A stretch of DNA of 53,267 bases from Bacteroidaceae bacterium (GTDB lineage Bacteria > Bacteroidota > Bacteroidia > Bacteroidales > Bacteroidaceae): positions 1 to 53,267 of the forward strand of contig JAFRQD010000049.1 of NCBI GenBank assembly GCA_017428785.1, read 5' to 3'. Below the pieces are notes generated by a model. It was not told the DNA's origin. It saw only the letters and a list, made by a program, of their open reading frames with translations, and searched no databases. The position numbers were made by a program, and so were the translations under genes. Shown one piece after another: positions 33,796 through 41,530 of the stretch. Positions within the stretch are counted from its first letter, which is position 1. Each line of letters opens with the position of its first letter.

Positions 33796-36303
33796 ATGAA
33801 ACTCAGAAGTGCTATCGCATCCCTGTTCCTCGTGTTGGCAGGTGTGCAGACGGTCTTGGCACAGAGTGTTGTGCTCTATATGACCGACAAGGAATCGAAT
33901 GTGTACGATCTAAAGAAGGTGGAAAGCATCAAGTTCTATGAGGAAGGACAATATGTTGACGACGGCCATGTATGGGTTGACCTCGGGCTGCCGAGCGGTA
34001 CGCGTTGGGCTTCCTGCAATGTGGGTGCCGTAAGTCCGGAAGCGTATGGCGACTACTTCGCCTGGGGCGAGACGCTCCCCAAATTCAAATACGGCTACGG
34101 CTTCTATGAGCAGTCCTACAAGTATTGTCAAGGCACTATAACGTCGTTAACAAAATACTGCTCCACGAGCGGAGCGGGTACGGTCGACGGCCTGTCGGAG
34201 CTGTTGCCCGAGGACGATGCCGCCACTGCCAATTGGAGCAAGAAATGGGAAATTCCATCGAAAACACAATTTGAGGAGTTGTTCGATACCCGCTACACCA
34301 CCTCTGTGTGGACAAGCATGAAAGGTGTGCGCGGCATGCGTGTTACCAGCAAAGCCGACAGAAGCAAATACATCTTCCTGCCCGCCGCTGGAGTAGGGGA
34401 TTATTGGAGAATCGTCCAAGTGAATGAGATGGGGTCTTATTGGACGCGTGAAGTATATGCAGACGACCCTATCGCAGCAAATTGTAAAATCTTTAACTTT
34501 AGCAACTCATCGATAGAACCAAGAAGTCGCATTCTGGGGTTAAGCATTCGTCCGGTGGTTTCTTCGGAATTCTATTCAACATTTGTGAATTCTATTGTGC
34601 TTAGCGAAACCTCGCTTGCAATGGCAGAGGGCGAGACGCGACAGCTAACAGCCACCGTTTACCCGGCAGATGCCGAAAACACATCTGTTGAATGGAGCAG
34701 CAACAACAGCGAGGTGGCACAGGTATCGAGCACAGGCGTCGTTACGGCCAAAGCCACAGGCAGGTGCACCATTACATGCAGTTCTACAGACGGCTCTGGC
34801 GTAACAGCCCAATGTTTTGTGAAGGTTGGCGACGGCACACAAGGTGAAATTGGTGGACACAAATGGGTTGACCTCGGATTGCCGAGCGGTACGCTTTGGG
34901 CCGAATGTAACGTGGGAGCAAGCAGTAGGGCAGAAGCAGGCTCATATTTTGCTTGGGGCGAAACACAAGAGAAAGAAACTTACTCTATTAGGACTTACAA
35001 GCTCTCCGAGGGCTCGACTACCAAACTGACGAAGTATTGCACAAACTCCCACTACGGCTTGGACAACTTTGTGGATGGTTTGACGGAACTCTTGCCCGAA
35101 GACGATGCTGCTGCAGTCAACTGGGGCTCTGATTGGCAAACTCCGTGCACTGAGCAACTGGCAGAACTGACAGACCCCACTTATGTGAATCTGTATTATG
35201 TCAGTGCGACGGAGTCTACGATATCCGGCTTGTTGATTGAAAGTAAGGCAAACGGGCAGAACATCTTCCTGCCTGCTGCCGGCAAGTACAGCAGCTCGAA
35301 TCTGTCTTCATATGATGGGGAATGCGACTATTGGTCGCGCACACTATGCAATATGCCGCATTCGGCTCATTCCCTGCGTTTCGTTACAAACGCCAACCAA
35401 TGTAGCATGGTACAATCAACGCGGCCCCAAGGCTTAACTGTCAGACCGGTAATGGTGCAGGAAACACCTTACGAATATCTTATCCAAAGCCTCGAGCTGA
35501 ACAAAACAGAGCTCTCTTTGAGTATTGGTTCGTCGGAAAAGTTGACTGCAACCTTCCTGCCATCATACGCCAAGAACCAAGACTTAATTTGGGAGAGCAG
35601 CGACGAGAATGTTGCTTATGTAGCCACCAATGGAATGGTGTCGTCAGTTGCATCTGGCACTTGCACCATCACCTGCAGCACCACAGATGGCAGCAATCTG
35701 TCTGCCACGTGTCTGGTGAAGGTAGAAGATTATGAGTACGTTGACCTCGCTCTGCCATCTGGCACGCTTTGGGCTGTACACAACATCGGCGCCAACAGCC
35801 CGGAGGAATTCGGCCTATACTTCGCTTGGGGCGAGACTGAGCCAAAAAGCGAGTTCACATGGACCAACTACTTGCTCGGCACAGGCGAAACGGCGGCCGA
35901 CATGACAAAGTACAATGCTGCTGACGGCCTGCTCGAACTCTTGCCCCAAGACGATGCTGCAACTGTCAACTGGAATGCAAACTGGCAGACGCCAAGCAAG
36001 GAACAGTTCGAAGAACTGCTCAACGAGGCTTACACTACAATAGAAAAGACCACGCTGAATAATGTCTCGGGAAGAAAGATAACAAGCAAGGTTAACAACA
36101 AAAGCATTTTCCTTCCCAATTCGGGGAATTATGGTTTCAGAGGTCTGGAAGGTGTAAACCAGTCTGGCTCATTCTGGTCTCGTACACTCAACGCCGAATA
36201 TGCAAACGATGCGCACCTCTTGTTGTCGCAATCATCCAATATCATTTCCACTTTTGGCTATCGCTTCTGCGGTAAGGTCATCCGTCCTGTACGCAAGAAA
36301 TAG
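33796..36303 (+). CDS. Exported protein with three DLGLPSGTLWA modules and two BIG2 domains
   Basis: 835 residues from MKLRSAIASLFLVLAGVQTVLAQ; an ATG two codons earlier is possible. Modules begin WVDLGLPSGTRWASCNVG (~60), WVDLGLPSGTLWAECNVG (~357) and YVDLALPSGTLWAVHNIG (~648); each has YFAWGET, LLP(E/Q)DDAA and a C-terminal RPV strand. BIG2 domains lie between them (~265-350, ~563-645: GRCTITCSSTDGSG, GTCTITCSTTDGSN). The same module and BIG2 architecture appears once in the 25282 protein, so modules have multiplied or been lost. Likely surface-displayed; binding partner unknown. Confidence 0.8.
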   Translation: MKLRSAIASLFLVLAGVQTVLAQSVVLYMTDKESNVYDLKKVESIKFYEEGQYVDDGHVWVDLGLPSGTRWASCNVGAVSPEAYGDYFAWGETLPKFKYGYGFYEQSYKYCQGTITSLTKYCSTSGAGTVDGLSELLPEDDAATANWSKKWEIPSKTQFEELFDTRYTTSVWTSMKGVRGMRVTSKADRSKYIFLPAAGVGDYWRIVQVNEMGSYWTREVYADDPIAANCKIFNFSNSSIEPRSRILGLSIRPVVSSEFYSTFVNSIVLSETSLAMAEGETRQLTATVYPADAENTSVEWSSNNSEVAQVSSTGVVTAKATGRCTITCSSTDGSGVTAQCFVKVGDGTQGEIGGHKWVDLGLPSGTLWAECNVGASSRAEAGSYFAWGETQEKETYSIRTYKLSEGSTTKLTKYCTNSHYGLDNFVDGLTELLPEDDAAAVNWGSDWQTPCTEQLAELTDPTYVNLYYVSATESTISGLLIESKANGQNIFLPAAGKYSSSNLSSYDGECDYWSRTLCNMPHSAHSLRFVTNANQCSMVQSTRPQGLTVRPVMVQETPYEYLIQSLELNKTELSLSIGSSEKLTATFLPSYAKNQDLIWESSDENVAYVATNGMVSSVASGTCTITCSTTDGSNLSATCLVKVEDYEYVDLALPSGTLWAVHNIGANSPEEFGLYFAWGETEPKSEFTWTNYLLGTGETAADMTKYNAADGLLELLPQDDAATVNWNANWQTPSKEQFEELLNEAYTTIEKTTLNNVSGRKITSKVNNKSIFLPNSGNYGFRGLEGVNQSGSFWSRTLNAEYANDAHLLLSQSSNIISTFGYRFCGKVIRPVRKK

Positions 36304-36331
36304 CGTCGCCAGCGAGAAACTCACAAACAAT

Positions 36332-36362
36332 AAGCCCCGAAGTCTGTCTGGCTTTGGGGCTT
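36332..36362. terminator. Bidirectional terminator between convergent genes
   Basis: An 11-bp stem (AAGCCCCGAAG 36332-36342 with CTTTGGGGCTT 36352-36362, one G-T pair), A/T-flanked, between the 33796 gene and the minus-strand SemiSWEET gene. Confidence 0.8.
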
Positions 36363-36369
36363 ATTCGTA

Positions 36370-36654
36370 TCATTTCTTGAAGTAATCGTTGTAGATCTTT
36401 ATGCAGAAAACGATGCAGCTGCAGGTGGTTGTGACGAGGTTCGTCAGGAATAGCGACCAGATGATGTCAGGCTTGTGAAGGAGCCCCTGAAGCATGAAGG
36501 CAAAGCCGCCAAAGGCCATCATCAGGAAGGTTGGAAAGGCGATGCCGTCTGTGTTGCGGGTGCGAATCGTCTCAACCGCTTGCGGCAGGTAGCCCAGAAT
36601 CATGCAGACGCTCGCCACAATGCCGCAAAGAGAAAATATCGTGTCTTGTTCCAT
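36370..36654 (-). CDS. SemiSWEET-type sugar transporter (PQ-loop/MtN3 family)
   Basis: 94 residues from MEQDTIFSLCGIVASVCM; the longer upstream ORF would start in the promoter. Three membrane helices are evident (~5-26, ~40-58, ~66-88). The PQ motif sits in GYLPQAVETIRTRNTDGI (P24, Q25), which is the hinge of the SWEET fold. A bacterial SemiSWEET works as a dimer to pass mono- or disaccharides across the inner membrane. Promoter TATCTTTG lies at 36683-36676 on the minus strand. Confidence 0.92.
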   Translation of the reverse strand: MEQDTIFSLCGIVASVCMILGYLPQAVETIRTRNTDGIAFPTFLMMAFGGFAFMLQGLLHKPDIIWSLFLTNLVTTTCSCIVFCIKIYNDYFKK

Positions 36655-36675
36655 CGTTTTTCTTTCTTTTTGTTG

Positions 36676-36683
36676 CAAAGATA
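36676..36683 (-). promoter_or_regulatory. -7 box (TATCTTTG) for the SemiSWEET gene
   Basis: TATCTTTG on the minus strand matches TAnnTTTG and lies 22 bases before the ATG at 36654. TTCATTC tandem repeats (36692-36735) occupy the -33 region, so no -33 box is clear. Confidence 0.55.
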
Positions 36684-36740
36684 CAAATAATTCTCCATTC
36701 TTCATTCTTCATTCTTCATTCTTCATTCGTCATTTTTTCG

Positions 36741-36748
36741 TACCTTTG
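36741..36748 (+). promoter_or_regulatory. -7 box (TACCTTTG) for recF, nearly leaderless
   Basis: TACCTTTG matches TAnnTTTG and ends only 8 bases before the ATG at 36757, so the predicted transcript would have almost no leader. Upstream is a (TTCATTC)n repeat, 36692-36735. Confidence 0.55.
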
Positions 36749-36756
36749 TGGTCGAA

Positions 36757-37854
36757 ATGATACTGACGGAGCTTACCATATTCAACTATAAGAACATTGC
36801 GGAGGCGGAGTTGCACTTCTCGCCGAACCTGAACTGCTTTATTGGCGGCAATGGGCAGGGCAAAACGAATGTGCTCGATGCCATCCATTTCCTCAGTTTC
36901 TGCCGCAGCTACAGCAGTAGCATCGATATGCTGAGCGTACGGCACGGCGAGGGATTCATGTCCTTGCAAGGGCTCTATGAGAGCGAAGACGGCACGAAGG
37001 AAGACATCCATATCGGCCTGAAAGTGGGGCAGAAGAAGATTGTTCGCAGAGGAAAGAAGGCTTACCGCCGTCTCGCGGAGCATATCGGACTCATCCCGTT
37101 GGTTATGGTCTCTCCGGCAGACCAGGTTCTTGTCTCGGGAGGGAGCGAGGAAAGGCGGCGCTTTGTCGATATGGTCATCTGTCAGTACGACTCGAATTAT
37201 ACGGAGTCGCTGATTCGATACAATAAGGCTTTGCAGCAACGCAACGCCATGCTCAAGCAGGAAGAGGAGCTTGACCCTGAAGTCTATCTTATCTTCGAAG
37301 AGCAGATGGACCGCGAAGGTGAGTATATTTTCAAGAGACGCAGCGAATTCATCTCCGAGCTCATCCCTATCTTCCAGCAGTTCTACAACCAGATATCGCA
37401 GGAGAAAGAGCAGGTTGAGCTTCGCTATGTGTCTCATTTGCAGCGAGGTCCTCTCTTGGAGCAGCTTACGGGCAATCGCTCCAAAGACAAAGTCGTAGGC
37501 TATACCCTGCATGGGGTTCATAAGGACGACCTCGAGATGCTGCAAGGCGGCTATCCTGTCCGTCGCGAGGGTTCGCAGGGACAAAGCAAGACTTTCCTGA
37601 TTGCCTTGAAGCTCGCGCAATTCGACTTCCTGAGCAGGACTGGCTCCCGAACCACTCCTCTGCTTTTGCTCGACGACATCTTCGACAAACTCGATGCCGA
37701 CAGAGTGGAGCAGATAGTAAAGTTGGTGAGCGGAGAAAGGTTTGGGCAAATCTTCATCACGGACACCAATCGCGACCATCTCGACGCTATCTTGGCTTCG
37801 ATGAAGAGCGACAACAAGATTTTCTTTGTAGAGAAGGGGGAGGTGCGGATATGA
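36757..37854 (+). CDS. recF: DNA replication/repair protein RecF
   Basis: 365 residues from MILTELTIFNYKNI; an in-frame GTG at 36748 overlaps the promoter box and is rejected. An SMC-like ATPase that loads RecA at gaps with RecO and RecR. Walker A GGNGQGKT at 30-37, signature SQGQSKTFLIALKLAQ and Walker B LLLLDDIFDKLD are present. Overlaps the DUF721 gene by four bases, an arrangement common in Bacteroidetes. No dnaA, dnaN or origin features are nearby. Confidence 0.95.
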   Translation: MILTELTIFNYKNIAEAELHFSPNLNCFIGGNGQGKTNVLDAIHFLSFCRSYSSSIDMLSVRHGEGFMSLQGLYESEDGTKEDIHIGLKVGQKKIVRRGKKAYRRLAEHIGLIPLVMVSPADQVLVSGGSEERRRFVDMVICQYDSNYTESLIRYNKALQQRNAMLKQEEELDPEVYLIFEEQMDREGEYIFKRRSEFISELIPIFQQFYNQISQEKEQVELRYVSHLQRGPLLEQLTGNRSKDKVVGYTLHGVHKDDLEMLQGGYPVRREGSQGQSKTFLIALKLAQFDFLSRTGSRTTPLLLLDDIFDKLDADRVEQIVKLVSGERFGQIFITDTNRDHLDAILASMKSDNKIFFVEKGEVRI

Positions 37855-38141
37855 TTCACACCAAATCCCAGCCTCTGCGAGATGTCCTGCTGGCTTTCCT
37901 TCGTCAGGAAGGCCTCGAAACGCCTTTGCTCGAGTATCGTATCATGCAGGCCTGGCCGGAAGTGATGGGCGCAACGATAAGCCGCTACACCAAGCAGGTC
38001 TTTGTGCGCGAAGGCAAGCTGCAGGTTCAACTCACGAGTGCTCCGCTTCGCCAAAACCTCCTGATGGAGCACAAACGCATCGCTCAAAAGCTCAACGAAT
38101 ATGTAGGTTCGTATGTGATTAGCGATGTCTGCTTCTTTTGA
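37851..38141 (+). CDS. DUF721/DciA family protein
   Basis: 96 residues with the DUF721 pattern (LLEYRIMQAWPEVMGATISRYTKQV..GKLQVQLTSAPLRQNLLMEHKRI, seen across residues ~27-75). DciA proteins in other bacteria help load or activate the replicative helicase. Coupled to recF by ATGA, consistent with a replication/repair role. Ends just before a triple-hairpin repeat. Confidence 0.88.
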   Translation: MIHTKSQPLRDVLLAFLRQEGLETPLLEYRIMQAWPEVMGATISRYTKQVFVREGKLQVQLTSAPLRQNLLMEHKRIAQKLNEYVGSYVISDVCFF

Positions 38142-38143
38142 AA

Positions 38144-38240
38144 GCCTGACGGAAAAGCGTCAGGCACAGGGGCTCTCGACGGAAAAGCGCCAGGCGCGGG
38201 GGCTTCCTGACGGAAAAGCGCCAGGCACAGGGGCGCGGGC
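38144..38240. repeat. Three tandem hairpin units (about 30 bp each) between convergent genes
   Basis: Units begin GACGGAAAAGCG at 38148, 38178 and 38209. The first forms a perfect 8-bp hairpin GCCTGACG-gaaaag-CGTCAGGC (38144-38165); the third keeps it with one mismatch and the second less well. It lies directly between the DUF721 gene and the stop of the GH5 gene, where it can terminate from both sides. Confidence 0.8.
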
Positions 38241-39314
38241 CTATATCAGCAGCGCTAACATTTTGCGGTCCAGTTTGTGGCCGTGGAAGTCTTCATAATC
38301 CACATCATGCCGGTTGCTGTCCATGATGCCGAACGAGCCGGAGAGATTCCAAAGTGCCCAGCCCCAATTGTTTTGCTTGAAGACGGCCAGATTGTCTTCC
38401 AACCATTTCAGGGCGACTTGATGCGGAGTGCGGTTGTGGCATCCGAATTCTCCGATGAAGACCTGCCCGCCCTGCTCCAGCAATGGAGTCCACGCCTGCT
38501 GAAGCATCTCCTCTATCCAAGCTTTGTCGTAGTGCTGCCCATCTGCATCAAGAGGCCATGCAAGTTGCTCGCGAGGTATCTGCATCGGTTGGTTCCCAAA
38601 GACCCATGATGCCTCGTAATGTGAGATGAGCATAGGCTGATAGCCTCGACCGCATTGGATGATGTTTGATATATCGTGAATGGTCAGAAGCGGTCTTCCG
38701 CCCCATTGCAGGCCGTCGATCATGATGATGCGCTTTGGACTGATGTGGCGTATCTCGTGGACGAGGCGGCGCACCACTCGCTCGTAGTCGGCATCGGGGA
38801 TGTTGGCCACTTCGTTCAGCAGGTTAAAGCTCAAGTGCTTGCTTGAGATTCCCTTGTAGCGTTTGGCGAAAACGCCCCACTGATAAGCACAGCCGTCGAG
38901 CGCACTCTGGTCGCGGAAGATGTTCTCCGGCTCGTCTGGCTTGTTTACGCAGTAGCCGGGTGCACGATGGAGGTTGATGCAAACATGGATGCCGTATTGT
39001 TGCCCCCAGCGAACAGCATTGTCAATATCTGCCAGCATGCGCTCGTCCATCTTATAGTATTCGCCAGGCTTGCTCCAGTTCCAATAGGACAGCGGCAGAC
39101 GCACAAAGTTGAAGCCCCAGTCGCGCATCCATTTGAACTCCTCTTCTTCGAAAGGCTTGGGATAGCCGGCCGTGAAGTAGTTCAGCAGATTGAAGCCCCG
39201 CCAGCGCTCCGGATGCGCTTTTCTACTTCGGGCTATGACATCGGATGCCAGACCGGGTGTCATGAGCATGCCGGCTGTGGCACTCAGGGCCAGAAGGAAA
39301 TCTCGTCTTTGCAT
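38241..39314 (-). CDS. Glycoside hydrolase family 5 (cellulase-like) enzyme, exported
   Basis: 357 residues from MQRRDFLLALSATAG, a twin-arginine-like signal start, placed 10 bases after the upstream gene's stop; a longer start would overlap that gene. GH5 motifs: FVRLPLSYW, INLHRAPGYCVN, FNLLNEVANIP (acid/base Glu168), HYEASWVFG and VFIGEFGCHN (nucleophile Glu289), then WALWNLSGSFG. Likely endo-acting on a beta-glucan, mannan or similar; specificity is not readable. Probably co-transcribed with the GH140 enzyme. Confidence 0.9.
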   Translation of the reverse strand: MQRRDFLLALSATAGMLMTPGLASDVIARSRKAHPERWRGFNLLNYFTAGYPKPFEEEEFKWMRDWGFNFVRLPLSYWNWSKPGEYYKMDERMLADIDNAVRWGQQYGIHVCINLHRAPGYCVNKPDEPENIFRDQSALDGCAYQWGVFAKRYKGISSKHLSFNLLNEVANIPDADYERVVRRLVHEIRHISPKRIIMIDGLQWGGRPLLTIHDISNIIQCGRGYQPMLISHYEASWVFGNQPMQIPREQLAWPLDADGQHYDKAWIEEMLQQAWTPLLEQGGQVFIGEFGCHNRTPHQVALKWLEDNLAVFKQNNWGWALWNLSGSFGIMDSNRHDVDYEDFHGHKLDRKMLALLI

Positions 39315-39324
39315 ATCAGTTTTC

Positions 39325-40743
39325 TTATGGGCGTTTGTATTTCTTGCTTGCATCGTCGATGACAAGAATCCAGTCGAGTTCCTCTCCTGGGTTGGGGGAG
39401 ATGAAGCTTACCCGTTCGGCTCGCTCCACCTTTCCAATCTTCAGGGACTGACCATTTCGCGGATTATACCACCAGCCCTTGAGCTTTTCCCCACGGATGA
39501 CGGTTGTGTTTACCTCAAACCTGCGTCCTACAGGAGCATAGACCATCAGATAAGTGCCATCCGTATCCATCGTTGCAGCAAAGCGGTAGAGGCCTTCACC
39601 TGGCCATGCAGAGGGAATGTTGCTTTCCGGGAGGACTGATTCCGTGGCAGGGATGCGGGAAAGGTAGGGGCGGCTGAGCATGAGCCGCTTGCCCCATTGC
39701 ATCTGTACGGCCCCAGGTTGATGTATGGCTTCATACCAGGGCAAAAGGGGATTGTTGACGGGATAAGGGCTTTTGTCCGGATGCCACATCTGCCAAACAG
39801 AATGATGACCATAGGTGTGTCCGCAAGCTCCATTGAAGAGGTCCCAGTAGAGTGCCCTGCGACAGTCGGCAGCCACAGAGTGTCCGCGCTTCCCTGCATC
39901 AAAAGCTATTGGGTGGTCCTCGTAGATGGGTTCTCCGTCGAGTACAGGTTTCACGGTGCTGGAGCGATTCCAGTCGTCGCGCGTCATTTTATATGCCTCA
40001 GCCCAATGGTTGTGCCCGTTCTGGCGCATATTGAAGTCGAGCCAAGCTTCGTCATGGAAGAACTGCGCGCTGCTGCTGAACCCTGTGGGATGATAGGTGA
40101 TGAGGTGGGTGTGCTGGTCGCCTTCAATAAGCCCAAGAGCCATCTGGCGAATGACGTCGCGTTGCCCTTCGTCCCCCGGATTGCGGTCGCCACCAAGCAC
40201 CCAGATAATCTTGGCATCGCGATATCTGCTGGCCAGCCAACGCCCGTAGGTGTGGGCATTCCTTGCGTTGAAGACGGGCTTGTTGCCATCGTGCCAGTAG
40301 CGCCCCCAGGTGGGCAGCATGGCTATGTAAAGCCCCTCTTCGTTGGCTCTGCGCACGATGTAGTCCACATGGTCCCAATAATCGTTGTCAGCTCCTTCCT
40401 CGATGGCCGGGCGTGCAGGGTCTTCGTCCACAAAGGGAAGATGTCCGTAGGCATTGGGGGTATTGATGCCATCAAGTTCGGCTACAGCTACGGCCTGAAT
40501 GGCAGTAAAACCTTTCCGTGCACGGTCCTTGAGATACATATCAGCCTCCTCGCGGCCTAAGCGGTGGAAGAGCTCCCAAGCGGTGTCGGCCAGGTAGAAG
40601 AAAGGCAGGCCTTGCTCGTCCACCAAATACCGGTGATTGGCAGAAATACAGATGCGCTCAGGCATCTTGGCCGTTTGAGCGGAAGCACACAAGATGCTGC
40701 AAACCCAGATAAGCAGTAGAAAGAGTATTACTTTTTTCATCAT
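39325..40743 (-). CDS. Glycoside hydrolase family 140-like enzyme (DUF4038 with collagen-binding-like C-terminal domain)
   Basis: 472 residues with signal peptide ([23 protein letters not shown]). A TIM-barrel DUF4038 domain ([44 protein letters not shown]) precedes a C-terminal Ig-like domain ([26 protein letters not shown]) of the PF12904 type. In GH140, known for apiosidase activity in Bacteroides, the catalytic pair corresponds to Asp186 and Glu271 here. Probably acts on plant cell-wall side chains with the GH5 enzyme. The 300-base upstream region is structured and fed by the promoter in the 41.0-kb repeat. Confidence 0.85.
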   Translation of the reverse strand: MMKKVILFLLLIWVCSILCASAQTAKMPERICISANHRYLVDEQGLPFFYLADTAWELFHRLGREEADMYLKDRARKGFTAIQAVAVAELDGINTPNAYGHLPFVDEDPARPAIEEGADNDYWDHVDYIVRRANEEGLYIAMLPTWGRYWHDGNKPVFNARNAHTYGRWLASRYRDAKIIWVLGGDRNPGDEGQRDVIRQMALGLIEGDQHTHLITYHPTGFSSSAQFFHDEAWLDFNMRQNGHNHWAEAYKMTRDDWNRSSTVKPVLDGEPIYEDHPIAFDAGKRGHSVAADCRRALYWDLFNGACGHTYGHHSVWQMWHPDKSPYPVNNPLLPWYEAIHQPGAVQMQWGKRLMLSRPYLSRIPATESVLPESNIPSAWPGEGLYRFAATMDTDGTYLMVYAPVGRRFEVNTTVIRGEKLKGWWYNPRNGQSLKIGKVERAERVSFISPNPGEELDWILVIDDASKKYKRP

Positions 40744-40810
40744 GTTTCTTTAGCCAGTTCAATGCTCCGTTTTGTTGTTGTTGAGGCTATCGCCTTTGTA
40801 TGAGGCAGAG

Positions 40811-40990
40811 CCTCGAGGCTCGTGTGAAGATGTCAGACGCAATGTGTCAAATTGGCCACTTCAACGCGTGTCGTGTCTGGCGGAACCCTGCAGCAGTTCC
40901 GGGCGCTTTCGCCCCCTGAGGCGTGCTTTTCTGATGCACGGACCTCATCTTCACACAAGGGATTCTCGAGCGTCGGCTCATGCAGCGGAA
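40811..40990 (-). promoter_or_regulatory. Structured leader region upstream of the GH140 gene
   Basis: GTGTGAAGATG (40822-40832) and CATCTTCACAC (40946-40956) are perfect inverted arms, flanked by weaker GAGCC/GGCTC pairs, with a CAGACGC/GCGTGTCGTGTCTG pair and a GGCGCTTTCGCCCC hairpin inside. If transcription starts near 41030, this would be a folded 5' leader. One degenerate 22-base-like unit may lie at about 40855-40877. Confidence 0.4.
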
Positions 40991-41034
40991 AAGGGCCCTG
41001 TTTTCGATGCAGTGAACATCAGTTCTAAATCCGA

Positions 41035-41109
41035 TGCAAAGGTACGTCTTTTTTTCTGCGCTGCCAAATTTCAGCACTCCAATTGACGAGATTTTCAGCA
41101 CGAATTCGA
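41035..41109 (-). repeat. 75-base dispersed repeat with outward promoter, copy 2
   Basis: Pairs with 26485-26559. On the minus strand it has TTTG (41068 to 41065) and TACCTTTG (41044 to 41037) at the same spacing as copy 1, pointing at the GH140 gene. Confidence 0.8.
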
Positions 41110-41150
41110 TGAATTCCCAGCAGGGCGAATGGAGGTGGGGTGTGGGTTGC

Positions 41151-41277
41151 AGGTATACATATTTATGTAACCAAACACACACACACCTATTCCCACATCT
41201 AAGGGCTATTATTTAATAATAGAACTTCTTTTCTGGAGTAGGGTCCCTAATTTTGGTGTACATATTTATGTATACCT
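41151..41277. repeat. Imperfect inverted repeat next to the 75-base repeat
   Basis: AGGTATACATATTTATGT (41151-41168) and ACATATTTATGTATACCT (41260-41277) are inverted with a few central mismatches, enclosing about 90 bases with a TTATTTAATAATAG core. The position relative to the 75-base repeat matches the 26.6-kb inverted repeat. Bases 41278-41530 hold nothing I recognise. Confidence 0.65.
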
Positions 41278-41530
41278 GACCCCTTTCCTGTGTGCGTGTG
41301 TCTGTTCCTGAAAAAGGTTGACTCGTAATCCGTTGATTTTTAGCATTTGTCTATCCATACGGGGGTGGCTTGCTCATCTGGTGGAGTTGTCTTCTTCCTC
41401 TGAAGTGGTTGTTTTTTTCCTAAGAATGTAGACATCGTAGGGATATTTGTTTAGTTTTTCATCTTTTTTGTAACTTTTGTGATGTACAAATGGCGTCGAG
41501 GGGCGTTCTTGCCTTGCTGGTATTATTGTG

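Noticed and set aside
36304-38240. Replication origin near recF
   Set aside because: There is no dnaA, dnaN, gyrB or DnaA-box cluster; recF with DUF721 is common away from the origin in Bacteroidetes.
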